Source: an uncultured Oscillospiraceae bacterium
GTDB taxonomy: Bacteria > Bacillota > Clostridia > Oscillospirales > Oscillospiraceae
NCBI GenBank assembly: GCA_947627735.1
Contig: CANQXG010000017.1
Location: forward strand, 1 to 45,302
Reading direction: 5' to 3'
Length of the DNA stretch: 45,302 nucleotides
Position 1 is the first letter of the stretch. Every line of letters begins with the position of its first letter. Positions 24,007-31,556 of the stretch are shown one piece after another. The translations under genes and the position numbers were made by a program. The notes under the pieces were generated by a model that worked only from the letters and a program-made list of their open reading frames with translations, did no database searches and was not told the DNA's origin.

Positions 24007-25089
24007 ATGACGAACCATCAGGAAGTATTTGAATCCATCCGCTCCCAGCTCACCGCCCTGGGGCTGTTTGACAGCCGGTCGCTGGCCATGCTGGGCGACG
24101 GGCCGGACCGGCGGGTGCTGGACGCCGAGGGAAACGAGGCCGACGGGACCCTGTTTGCCGCCGTCGCCGCGCCCATGGCGGTGTTCACGGCGGGCCGCTT
24201 CTCCGGCGCATACGCCGCCGGGGGGAAGCCCCTGCGCGCCTGCACCGACGACATGGCCCAGATGTTCGGTCCCCGGGTGCGGTGCCTGGACGCGCCCGGC
24301 GGCGCGCCGGCCTGCCTGATCCGGGGCCGGGGCTTCGTGGTGACGGGCCGGTTCACGGGCGAGCTTATCGCCGCGGCGATCCTGATGGAGAAGATGTGCA
24401 TGGCGGCCATGCTCTCCCCGGCGCTGGGGGGCCTGCGGACCCTGGCGGGACCACTGTGCGCGCTGGAGCACCGGGTGTATCTGCAAAAATACTCCCGGCC
24501 TGCCCGCCAGGCCGCGGCCGGGGAGGCGCCGGTGCCCGCCGGGATAGCCGATGTGCCGGACCTGGCCCTGCGCCGGGCGGTGATCGAGTACGGCCAGCAC
24601 CTGGTGGAGCGCCGGCTGATCCAGGCCACCTGGGGCAACGTGTCCGCGCGGATCGACGCCGACCGCTTCCTCATCACCCCCTCCGGGGTGGACTATGGCC
24701 GCATCCGGCCCGAGGAGGTGGTGGAGGTCCGGGTATCGGACGGCGCCTTCGCCGAGGGGCTGCACCCCTCCAGCGAGCGGAAGCTGCACCAGCTGGTATA
24801 CAAAGTCAGGCCGGACATCCGGGCCATCATCCACACCCACTCGGCCTGCTGCCAGGTGTTCGCCGCCTGCGGGAAGGACCTGCAGGGACCCGGCGTGCTC
24901 TACCCCTGCGCGTGGTACGCGGTCAGCGGCTCGAAAAAGCTGGCGGAGAACACGGCAGCCGTCATGGCCGGCCACGACGGCTGCGTCATGGCCAACCACG
25001 GCTTCGTCGCCGGGGCGGACAGCCTGGAAAAGGCGCTGGCCCGGGCGGTGGAGGCGGAGGCACTGGCGGGCCGGCTGCTGCAGGCATAA
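24007..25089 (+). CDS. Class II aldolase/adducin protein with a degenerate duplicated N-terminal domain
   Basis: A 360-residue protein. The C-terminal ~200 residues are a complete class II aldolase (AraD/FucA) fold: GNVSARID, LITPSGVDY, HPSSERKLHQLVY with the catalytic Glu, IIHTHSACC with two zinc-binding His, and ANHGFVAGA with the third. The N-terminal ~150 residues look like a second, decayed copy: LIRGRGFVVTGRFTGELIAA matches the end of an aldolase domain, but the NHG histidine is Arg and no HTH is present. This half may serve structure or regulation. The substrate is probably a phosphorylated short sugar or sugar acid. ATG 24007 follows AAGGA. The downstream kinase and dehydrogenase genes follow within 40 bases each. 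Confidence 0.85.
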   Translation: MTNHQEVFESIRSQLTALGLFDSRSLAMLGDGPDRRVLDAEGNEADGTLFAAVAAPMAVFTAGRFSGAYAAGGKPLRACTDDMAQMFGPRVRCLDAPGGAPACLIRGRGFVVTGRFTGELIAAAILMEKMCMAAMLSPALGGLRTLAGPLCALEHRVYLQKYSRPARQAAAGEAPVPAGIADVPDLALRRAVIEYGQHLVERRLIQATWGNVSARIDADRFLITPSGVDYGRIRPEEVVEVRVSDGAFAEGLHPSSERKLHQLVYKVRPDIRAIIHTHSACCQVFAACGKDLQGPGVLYPCAWYAVSGSKKLAENTAAVMAGHDGCVMANHGFVAGADSLEKALARAVEAEALAGRLLQA

Positions 25090-25111
25090 ATATAACGAAA
25101 GGATGGGCACC

Positions 25112-25924
25112 ATGAGCGAGAATTTTGCCAGAGGGAGATCCGCGGAGATCTTCCGCACGGAGGACGGGAAGATCCTGAAGCTGTTCTTCCCGGACTATCC
25201 CCGCCAGTACGCGGAAAAGGAGTACCGCAACACGAAGATCGCCGCCGACCTGGGCTGCACGGGCATGAGCGTGTACGACATGGTGGAGCGGGACGGCCGC
25301 TTCGGCTTCATCATGGACTATGTGGACGGCGTGTCCCAGAACGATATGCCGGGCAAAAACCCCCTGTACCTGTTCCGGGGCGGCAAGGACCTGGCCCAGT
25401 GCCACATCCGGGTCCAGTCGAAGCACACCAAGGAGCTGGACGACGTGCGCCAGGTCTGTCTGGACCTGCTGGACGACGGGACCATGGCGTTTCTGTCCGC
25501 GGAGGAGAAGGACAAGGCCGCGGCCTATATCCGCTCCCTGCCGGAGGGGGACACGGTGCTGCACCTGGACTTCCACACCGGCAACGTCCTGGTGGACAAG
25601 GACGGCCAGTGCCGGATCATCGACTGGATGACCGCGGCCCGGGGGGACAGGGCGGTGGAGGAGGCGCTGATGGAGTTCCTGTTCTCCGAGGCGGAGCTGT
25701 TCCCGGAGGCGACGGACCTGCAGCGGACGTTCTTCCGGCTGGTCCGGGGCTTCGTGGGCAAGCAGTTTTTCAAGGAGTACCAGCGCCTGACGCCCCTGCC
25801 GGCAGAGGAGATCGACCGCTGGCGGCTGCTGGCCCTCATCCTCCGCCGGAGCTGGAACATCGAGTTCGAGCGGCCCTATCTGACGGAGCACATCCGCCGG
25901 CTCATCGAAAAATACGCCGGCTGA
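25112..25924 (+). CDS. APH/choline-kinase-like phosphotransferase
   Basis: A 270-residue small-molecule kinase of the aminoglycoside-phosphotransferase fold. Catalytic loop HLDFHTGNVLVDKDG carries the Brenner-motif His, Asp and Asn, and IIDWMTA supplies the metal-binding Asp. KLFF near residue 24 is the likely ATP lysine. The second residue of the usual HGD is Leu. Placed between an aldolase and a 2-hydroxyacid dehydrogenase, it probably phosphorylates a sugar or sugar acid rather than an antibiotic. AAAGGA lies nine bases before the ATG. Confidence 0.82.
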   Translation: MSENFARGRSAEIFRTEDGKILKLFFPDYPRQYAEKEYRNTKIAADLGCTGMSVYDMVERDGRFGFIMDYVDGVSQNDMPGKNPLYLFRGGKDLAQCHIRVQSKHTKELDDVRQVCLDLLDDGTMAFLSAEEKDKAAAYIRSLPEGDTVLHLDFHTGNVLVDKDGQCRIIDWMTAARGDRAVEEALMEFLFSEAELFPEATDLQRTFFRLVRGFVGKQFFKEYQRLTPLPAEEIDRWRLLALILRRSWNIEFERPYLTEHIRRLIEKYAG

Positions 25925-25963
25925 CGCCCGGCGCGGGAAATACTGCGGAAAAGGAGATTCACT

Positions 25964-26995
25964 ATGAAGATCGTATGTGTCTGTGACGCCGGCGTGCCGG
26001 AGATGCTGATGAAGAGGATGGAGGGCCTTCCCGGCTGCGAGGTGACGCTGTACACCGAAAAGACCCTGATGGACATCAAGGCCATCACCGTCATGGGCCG
26101 CACCGCCGAGGTCAGCGGCGCGGAGAGCTGCCCCGTCACGGCGGAGATGCTCGAAGCGGTCCGGGACGCGGACGCCCTGGTGGTCCACACCGCGCCGGTG
26201 AACAGCGCCGTGCTGGACGCGGCGCCGGCGCTGAAGCACGTGGGCGTGCTGCGCACCGGCGTGGAGAACGTGAACGTGGCGCTGTGCTCTCAGCGGGGCA
26301 TCCGGGTCTACAATGCCGATGGCCGCAACGCCGCGGCGGTGGCGGACCAGACCGTGGCCATGATGCTGTGCGAGATGCGCAACATCGCCCGGGGCCACGC
26401 CGCGCTGATGGCCGGCAAGTGGGTGAAGGTGTTCCCCAACGTCTACGACAGCCACGACATGTGCAACTGCACCGTGGGCATCCTGGGCGTGGGGAAGATC
26501 GGCACTTTGGTGGCCCGGCGGCTTTCCGGCTTCGGCTGCCGCATTTTGGGCTGCGACCCCTTCCTGCCCCCGGAGGAGATCCTGGCCCGGGGCTGCGACG
26601 AAGCCGTGGACAAGCAGGAGCTGCTGCGCCGGTCGGACTTCGTCACCATGCACATGGTCTATAAGGAGGGCGACCCCCACCTCATCGGCGAGGCGGAGCT
26701 GGCCCTGATGAAGAAGAGCGCCGTGCTGGTCAACTGCGCCCGGGCGGGGCTGGTGGACACCCAGGCGCTGGTGTCCGCCCTGGAGCAGAAGCGCATCGGC
26801 GGCGCCGCCATCGACGTGTTCGACGCCGAACCCCTGCCGGAGGGCCACCCGCTGCTGAAGCTGTCCAACGTCACCCTGACGCCCCACTCCGCCGGCACCA
26901 CGGTGGACGCCTTCGCCAACTCCGTGGGCATCATCCGCAGCCAGTTCGAGCAGCTCCTGGCCGGCGAAACGCCCCGGAACCTGATAAACGGCTGA
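25964..26995 (+). CDS. D-isomer-specific 2-hydroxyacid dehydrogenase (SerA-like)
   Basis: A 343-residue NAD-dependent dehydrogenase. The Rossmann motif is GILGVGKIGTLVARRL, followed by the acidic CDP. The catalytic Arg is in NCARAGLVDT, the Glu in VFDAEPLPEGHPLL and the His in TPHSAGTT. It lacks the C-terminal ACT domain of long phosphoglycerate dehydrogenases. It is the last gene of the aldolase-kinase-dehydrogenase operon, suggesting that it oxidises or reduces a sugar acid in the same pathway. AAAAGGAG precedes the ATG. Confidence 0.88.
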   Translation: MKIVCVCDAGVPEMLMKRMEGLPGCEVTLYTEKTLMDIKAITVMGRTAEVSGAESCPVTAEMLEAVRDADALVVHTAPVNSAVLDAAPALKHVGVLRTGVENVNVALCSQRGIRVYNADGRNAAAVADQTVAMMLCEMRNIARGHAALMAGKWVKVFPNVYDSHDMCNCTVGILGVGKIGTLVARRLSGFGCRILGCDPFLPPEEILARGCDEAVDKQELLRRSDFVTMHMVYKEGDPHLIGEAELALMKKSAVLVNCARAGLVDTQALVSALEQKRIGGAAIDVFDAEPLPEGHPLLKLSNVTLTPHSAGTTVDAFANSVGIIRSQFEQLLAGETPRNLING

Positions 26996-27010
26996 CGTTT
27001 TCCTCCGCAA

Positions 27011-27044
27011 AAAAGGCACACACGCCCCGGCGTGTGTGCCTTTT
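27011..27044. terminator. Bidirectional terminator between dehydrogenase and bioY
   Basis: Nearly perfect 15-16 bp stem with arms AAAAGGCACACACGCC (27011-27026) and GGCGTGTGTGCCTTTT (27029-27044). A and T runs on the two sides let it work for both convergent transcripts. Confidence 0.9.
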
Positions 27045-27063
27045 GCTATTGTCTTTTTCCGCG

Positions 27064-27627
27064 TCAGGCCGGCTTGGCGGGGCGGCGGGACAGTGCCCGC
27101 ACCCGCCGGGATACATACAGCGCCAGGGCCAGCTTGGCCAGGTCCGGCAGCAAAAACGGCGTCACGCACATCCCCAGCGCCGCCCCCAGGCCCACAGGCC
27201 CGCTGGCGCGGGCATAGGCCACCATGAACCAGGCCGTGCCGAAGGCATAGCACACCGCCATGCCCAGGGCGAGCGCCCCGGCCTCCGGCCACAACCTGCC
27301 GCCCAGATGCCGCTCCGCCAGGGCATAGATGATCCCGGTGAACAAAAATCCCACGATGTACCCGCCGGTGACGCCCAGCAGCACCCCCAGGCCGCCCCGG
27401 GACCCGGCGAACACCGGCAGCCCCGCCGCCCCCAGCAGCAGATACACCGCGATGGCCATCAGGCCCCGGCGGCCCCCCATCGCCGACAGCACGCAGAACA
27501 CCGCGAAGGTCTGCATGGTAAAAGGCACCGTCGTGGGCACGCTGATCCAGGCACACACCGCTATGAGCGCCGCGCCCATGGCGGCGTATGTCAGATCAGC
27601 GGTTTCCCGGCGCTTTTCCCTCGTCAT
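27064..27627 (-). CDS. bioY: Biotin transporter BioY (ECF S component)
   Basis: A 187-residue six-helix membrane protein that binds biotin as the substrate subunit of an ECF transporter. The family core VPTTVPFTMQTFAVFCVLSAM and GRRGLMAIAVYLLLGAAGLPVF are clear, and GGYIVGFLF follows. The energy-coupling genes are not in the window, so it may share a general module or work alone. Start ATG 27627 overlaps the birA stop by four bases and follows AAAGGAGA. Expression should be under the BirA operator upstream. Confidence 0.93.
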   Translation of the reverse strand: MTREKRRETADLTYAAMGAALIAVCAWISVPTTVPFTMQTFAVFCVLSAMGGRRGLMAIAVYLLLGAAGLPVFAGSRGGLGVLLGVTGGYIVGFLFTGIIYALAERHLGGRLWPEAGALALGMAVCYAFGTAWFMVAYARASGPVGLGAALGMCVTPFLLPDLAKLALALYVSRRVRALSRRPAKPA

Positions 27628-28601
27628 ATCCCCATCTCCTTTCGCACGCTGACCTCCCCGGAGAACAGGGCCTCCTCGGACCCGTCGTCGTAGCGCACCA
27701 GCAGCCGGCACCGGTCATCCACTCCCAGCACCGCCGCCCGCCGGGCCTCGTCCCCCCGCAGCACGTTCACCGCCGCCCCCGTCAGGCAGCACCGTGCCCG
27801 GTATTCCTCCACGTAGCCCCTGTCCGGCAGCCGGCCATAGATGTCATAAAGCTGCCGCAGTATGGCCGCCGCCAGGGCGTTCTTCCTATCCCGCTTCCGG
27901 GTGGGGAACACCGCCCCCGCCACATCCGCGATGTCCGGCGGGAAGCCCCCCGCCGGCTCCGTGACGTTCACGCCGATGCCCAGCACCGCGTGCTCCAGCC
28001 GGCCCGACTCCATGTCCAGCCCCGCCTCCGTCAGGATGCCGCAGACCTTCCGGCCATGGATGAGTACGTCGTTGACCCACTTGATCTCCGCCCGGTCCGA
28101 ACCCAGCTCCTCCGCCGCCCGGCACACCGCCACGGCGGCGGCGGTGGTGATGAGGGCGGCGTCCTCGGCGGCCATGTCCGGCCTCAGCAGCACGCTCATG
28201 TATAGCCCCGTCCCCTCCGGGGAGTAGAAGCTGCGGCCCATCCGGCCCCGACCGCCGGTCTGGGCGGCGGCGATGACCGTGTGCCAGGCAGGCAGCGCGG
28301 CGGCATGCTGCTTCACCGTCAGGTTCGTGGACACGCAACTGGGCAGCACCTCCACCTCTATGACCTGCGCCAGGTCCCCCAGCGCCCGGCGCACCCCGCC
28401 GGCGCTGAGCACATCGCTGGCCGGGTCCAGCCGATATCCCCGGTTGGGCGCCGCCTCTATCTCATAGCCCTCGTCCCGCAGCGCCTGCACGGCCTTCCAT
28501 ACCGCCGCCCGGCTGACGCCCAGCCGCCGGGCCAGGCCGCTGCCGGACAGCGGCTCCTCCGCGCCCTCCAGCGCCGCAAGGATCGCCTCTCTCGTGTCCA
28601 T
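27624..28601 (-). CDS. birA: Bifunctional biotin ligase / biotin repressor BirA
   Basis: A 325-residue protein that makes biotinyl-AMP, attaches biotin to carboxylase subunits and, when they are saturated, represses biotin genes. An N-terminal winged helix (residues 1-60: GSGLARRLGVSRAAVWKAVQ) marks it as the DNA-binding type. The ligase core shows GGRGRMGRSFYSPEGTGLY, KWVNDVLIHGRKVCGILTE and VLGIGVNV. Start ATG 28601 follows GGGAGGTGAG. The operator in its promoter, and bioY downstream, indicate autoregulation of biotin uptake. Confidence 0.95.
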   Translation of the reverse strand: MDTREAILAALEGAEEPLSGSGLARRLGVSRAAVWKAVQALRDEGYEIEAAPNRGYRLDPASDVLSAGGVRRALGDLAQVIEVEVLPSCVSTNLTVKQHAAALPAWHTVIAAAQTGGRGRMGRSFYSPEGTGLYMSVLLRPDMAAEDAALITTAAAVAVCRAAEELGSDRAEIKWVNDVLIHGRKVCGILTEAGLDMESGRLEHAVLGIGVNVTEPAGGFPPDIADVAGAVFPTRKRDRKNALAAAILRQLYDIYGRLPDRGYVEEYRARCCLTGAAVNVLRGDEARRAAVLGVDDRCRLLVRYDDGSEEALFSGEVSVRKEMGI

Positions 28602-28642
28602 ATCCTCACCTCCCGGACAGGATACCACATCGCCGGCGGATC

Positions 28643-28672
28643 GTAAACCAAAATATTATCATATTGGTTTAC
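28643..28672. promoter_or_regulatory. BirA operator of birA-bioY
   Basis: GTAAACC (28643-28649) and GGTTTAC (28666-28672) with a 16-base spacer; the perfect arms extend inward by two bases (AA/TT). This is the known bacterial BirA box arrangement. A TATGATAATAT -10 region on the minus strand lies between the arms. Confidence 0.85.
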
Positions 28673-28683
28673 AATCTTCGCGT

Positions 28684-28715
28684 AAAACGGCCCCGCCTGC
28701 CAGGCGGGGCCGTTT
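28684..28715 (-). terminator. Terminator of the lipid kinase gene
   Basis: Fourteen-base-pair stem (28685-28698 with 28702-28715, loop GCC); on the minus strand it ends in TTTT. Confidence 0.85.
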
Positions 28716-28718
28716 GGT

Positions 28719-29618
28719 TCAGTCGTAGGGGTTGACGATCATGTCGATGGCCCGGGGGATGTTCTCGCACAGCACCTGTATGTGCTTGCCGCCGTCCTCC
28801 CCGTCCGCGGTCCAGCTCACCGGGTCCCGGAAGGTGAAGCGCACGTTCTTGCTGCGCAGGAGCATGACGTAGTCGCTGTCGAAGTTCTTGGCCAGGATGT
28901 CGGTGACGATGGCGCCCAGCTGCAGCATGCTCTCCGGCGTGCGGATCAGCAGCACCTCGAACAGCCCGTCGCTCAGGGACACGCCGGAGTCCTCGTTCAG
29001 ATGGATGACCCCCGCCACGGACCGGGAGTTGGTGACCGCGCCGAAGATGAAATCGTCCTCCAGCATGCCGTTATCATACTCCACCTTCGTCCACCGGTGG
29101 GTCAGATTGGGAAGCCGGCGCATCCCGTCCAGGATATAGGCCATGCGGCCCAGGACCAGCTTCTGCTCCTGGGGCGTTTCATAGGACACCTCCGTGAACG
29201 CGCCGAAGGCGGCCACATAGGTGAAAAAGCTCCGGCCATTCAGCCGGCCCACGTCCATGGGCAGCACCACGCCATTGGCCGCCGTATAGGCCGCCTTCTC
29301 CGGGTCGTGGCTCAGACCCAGGGTCACGGCGCAGTCATTGGTGGTCCCCATGGGGATATAGCCCAGGGCAGGCCGGTGCTCCACCTGCATCAGTCCGGAA
29401 ACGGTCTCCCCCAGGGTCCCGTCCCCGCCCACGCAGACGATCCGGTCATATTCTCCCGCCGCCTCCGCCGCGATCCGGGGCGCGTCGCCGCGCTTGTCCG
29501 TGAACGCCACGGTGGTGGAGAAGCCGGCCTTATGGAAGGCAAGAAGGATGTCCCCCATGCCCGCGCGGAATCCGCCCTTTCCGGCATGAGGGTTGACGAG
29601 AAGCAGCAGTTTTTTCAT
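28719..29618 (-). CDS. Diacylglycerol kinase family lipid kinase (YegS/DgkB-like)
   Basis: A 299-residue soluble lipid kinase. The catalytic domain opens with LLLVNPHAGKGG and has the nucleotide-binding GGDGT in VCVGGDGTLGETVSGL, then LGYIPMGTTNDCAVTLGL, a family hallmark. The C-terminal beta-rich domain contains VSLSDGLFEVLLI and ends with the usual WTADGEDGG segment. It probably phosphorylates diacylglycerol or a related lipid at the membrane. Start ATG 29618 follows GGGGGTG. It has its own promoter and terminator. Confidence 0.9.
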   Translation of the reverse strand: MKKLLLLVNPHAGKGGFRAGMGDILLAFHKAGFSTTVAFTDKRGDAPRIAAEAAGEYDRIVCVGGDGTLGETVSGLMQVEHRPALGYIPMGTTNDCAVTLGLSHDPEKAAYTAANGVVLPMDVGRLNGRSFFTYVAAFGAFTEVSYETPQEQKLVLGRMAYILDGMRRLPNLTHRWTKVEYDNGMLEDDFIFGAVTNSRSVAGVIHLNEDSGVSLSDGLFEVLLIRTPESMLQLGAIVTDILAKNFDSDYVMLLRSKNVRFTFRDPVSWTADGEDGGKHIQVLCENIPRAIDMIVNPYD

Positions 29619-29636
29619 GCGCACACCCCCAGGCAG

Positions 29637-29665
29637 ATTATACCTTTTTTGCCATGAAAATGCAA
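29637..29665 (-). promoter_or_regulatory. Promoter of the lipid kinase gene
   Basis: On the minus strand, TTGCAT (29660-29665), 17-base spacer, TATAAT (29637-29642). The implied leader is only about a dozen nucleotides. Confidence 0.6.
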
Positions 29666-29724
29666 CCATGCCCATCGCATTGGCCCGTCTGTAAAAAATT
29701 TTTTGCGGTTTTTCGCATTACCGC

Positions 29725-29753
29725 TTGGAATCGTGAGCAAATCACGCTATAAT
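29725..29753 (+). promoter_or_regulatory. Promoter of the Sel1/SH3 protein gene
   Basis: TTGGAA (29725-29730), 17-base spacer, TATAAT (29748-29753). Confidence 0.65.
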
Positions 29754-29818
29754 AGTTACGTATTGTTACGCATTTTCGCCCCTCCGGCGTTTCGGAAACA
29801 GGGAGGTACATATCAGCG

Positions 29819-30862
29819 ATGAGAGATTGGACCGAACAAGAAGAACAGGAAATGATAGAGCTGGCCAAGACCGGCGACCCCCGGGCCAACTATGAGCTGA
29901 GCCTGTGGGCACTGGCCCGCGGCGAGGAGGAGCCGGACGAACCCCGCTGGAACCGGCTGGCCGCCAAGTGTCTTGTGAAGGCCGCCCAGGCGGGCTACGG
30001 CCCCGCCCAGGAGCGGATGGAGGGCATCCTCCAGCAGCAGCAGAAAGACCCCACGCCGTCCGCCCGCCCGTCCCGGAGCCGGGACGCGGCTCCGGCTGAG
30101 CCGGTGCGCATCAGCGACGCCCGCCAGAGCGCCCGCGCCTCCCGCCAGGCCCCGGCGGCCCGGCAGACTCCTGCCCGGCGGCCCGCGCCGGCCTCCCGCC
30201 GCCCCGCCCGCGCAGCGTACGACGAGGATGACTACGACGACGAATACGAGGACGAGGAAGATTACGACGACGAGTATGACGACCGGCCCGTCCGCGCCCC
30301 CAAGGCCCGGGGCGGCGGCCAGTCCCCCTTCAGCCAGTGGGGCGACGCCCAGTGGCGGAAGATGGAGATGATCTGCATCGGCATCTGCGCCGTGCTGCTG
30401 ATCGCCATCGCCGCCATCTTCATCTCCAGCAAGGCGCCAAAGACCGACGGCAACGACGGCTCCTCCGTGCCCCAGGCCGGCCAGGCCAATCCCGCCGAGT
30501 CCGAGGGCGACACCGAACCCGAGGCCACCCCCGAGGCGGAGGCCTATCCCACCGACGAGATCCTCTCCGCCATCCGCGGCTCCGGGCTGGAGGTCCTGCC
30601 CGGGGAGCAGGAATACGTGTCCGCCCCCACCACCGCCACCGTGAGCGTGGGTTCCACCACCCTGCGGCTGCGGATCGGCCCCAGCACCACCTACAGCCAG
30701 GTGAAGGATTCCGCCGGCGCGGACGTGTCCATGCCCGACGGGGCGAAGGTGGAGGTCTACGCCAAGAAGGGCGACTGGTGGCTGCTGAAATACGACGGCA
30801 ATCTGGGCTGGAGCAGCAGCGGCTACCTCATCGAGGACGCGGAGGCCGCAAGCGTGGGCTGA
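29819..30862 (+). CDS. Membrane protein: Sel1-like repeat, acidic linker, TM, SH3 domain
   Basis: A 347-residue protein of unknown role. Residues 1-70 form a Sel1/TPR-like helical pair (AKTGDPRANYELSLWAL, then AAKCLVKAAQAGYGPAQERM). A Pro/Ala/Arg-rich segment and a very acidic Asp/Glu/Tyr stretch (about 136-160) follow, then one membrane helix (about 182-204, MICIGICAVLLIAIAAIFI). Outside, a short acidic linker leads to an SH3-like domain (LRLRIGPSTTYSQV... GAKVEVYAKKGDWWLLKYDG). The layout of cytoplasmic protein-binding module, single helix and outer SH3 recalls the protein at 3.1-5.4 kb. GGGAGG lies about eight bases before the ATG. Confidence 0.8.
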   Translation: MRDWTEQEEQEMIELAKTGDPRANYELSLWALARGEEEPDEPRWNRLAAKCLVKAAQAGYGPAQERMEGILQQQQKDPTPSARPSRSRDAAPAEPVRISDARQSARASRQAPAARQTPARRPAPASRRPARAAYDEDDYDDEYEDEEDYDDEYDDRPVRAPKARGGGQSPFSQWGDAQWRKMEMICIGICAVLLIAIAAIFISSKAPKTDGNDGSSVPQAGQANPAESEGDTEPEATPEAEAYPTDEILSAIRGSGLEVLPGEQEYVSAPTTATVSVGSTTLRLRIGPSTTYSQVKDSAGADVSMPDGAKVEVYAKKGDWWLLKYDGNLGWSSSGYLIEDAEAASVG

Positions 30863-31034
30863 CGGCGGACGCGCATCACAACATCCAAAAAAGGCGGCGG
30901 GCTGCATCTTGCGGCCCGCCAAAGCATAGGGTTGTGGGATAAAGATATGAGCCGGGCCCTCCGGGACCCATTGGATAAGCTGTACCTAAAGGATAGCCCT
31001 TTTCGGGACTTTTGTAAAGAGCGAGGACGGTCGC

Positions 31035-31481
31035 ATGGACACTAGTTTTGTCGACAGGCTCCTGCGCCGGGCGGAGCGGTGGCTGCCCGCGGCCACGGTG
31101 ATGGCCCTGGAGTGCGCGGGGGACGAGAGCGGGGACCCGGCCCTCCAGGCCCTGCTGGAGCAGATCCAGTCCGGCGCCCTGGCGGAACGGGCGCTGTGCG
31201 GCGAGCCGTACGAGCCGGTGGTGTTCGACGACCGAGTGCTGCTGCGCTGCGCCGGCTGCCCCCGGGCGGCGGCGCTGCCGAAGATCGCCGGGGTGGGCCG
31301 GGGCCGGACGGAGCAGGAGGCCCGGCGAAACGCCCTTTACGCCCTGACTCTGCCCCTGGACCGGTATGGCCGGCCAGGGGAGGGGCTGCTGGCGGAACTC
31401 TCCTGGGGCGAGGGTCCCGTCCAGGTCACGGAGATATCCTGCGTCCTCGACCGGGTGGCCTACCGGGATGTGACGGCCTGA
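31035..31481 (+). CDS. Hypothetical protein
   Basis: A 148-residue soluble protein that I do not recognise. It has no signal peptide or membrane helix. A CAGC motif with a nearby Cys (LLRCAGCPRAA) could bind metal. The GRGRTEQEARRNALYAL segment looks helical. It follows the Sel1/SH3 gene by 172 bases and ends at a strong terminator, so it may be cotranscribed. Codon use is like the neighbours. The ribosome site is a weak GAGCGAGGA before the ATG. Confidence 0.65.
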   Translation: MDTSFVDRLLRRAERWLPAATVMALECAGDESGDPALQALLEQIQSGALAERALCGEPYEPVVFDDRVLLRCAGCPRAAALPKIAGVGRGRTEQEARRNALYALTLPLDRYGRPGEGLLAELSWGEGPVQVTEISCVLDRVAYRDVTA

Positions 31482-31496
31482 AAACACATATACGCG

Positions 31497-31533
31497 GCGG
31501 TGCCGGTCCGTTTGGACCGGCGCCGCGGTTTTT
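31497..31533. terminator. Terminator between the hypothetical gene and mutS
   Basis: Thirteen-base-pair stem (31497-31509 with 31514-31526, loop GTTT), followed by GGTTTTT. It separates convergent genes. Confidence 0.85.
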
Positions 31534-31556
31534 ATCGTTCTCCGCCGTCGCCGGGG

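Noticed and set aside
30884-30912. Hairpin after the Sel1/SH3 gene resembling a terminator
   Set aside because: The T run is on the minus-strand side, where no gene ends, so it does not clearly terminate the plus-strand gene. Transcription may continue to 31035.
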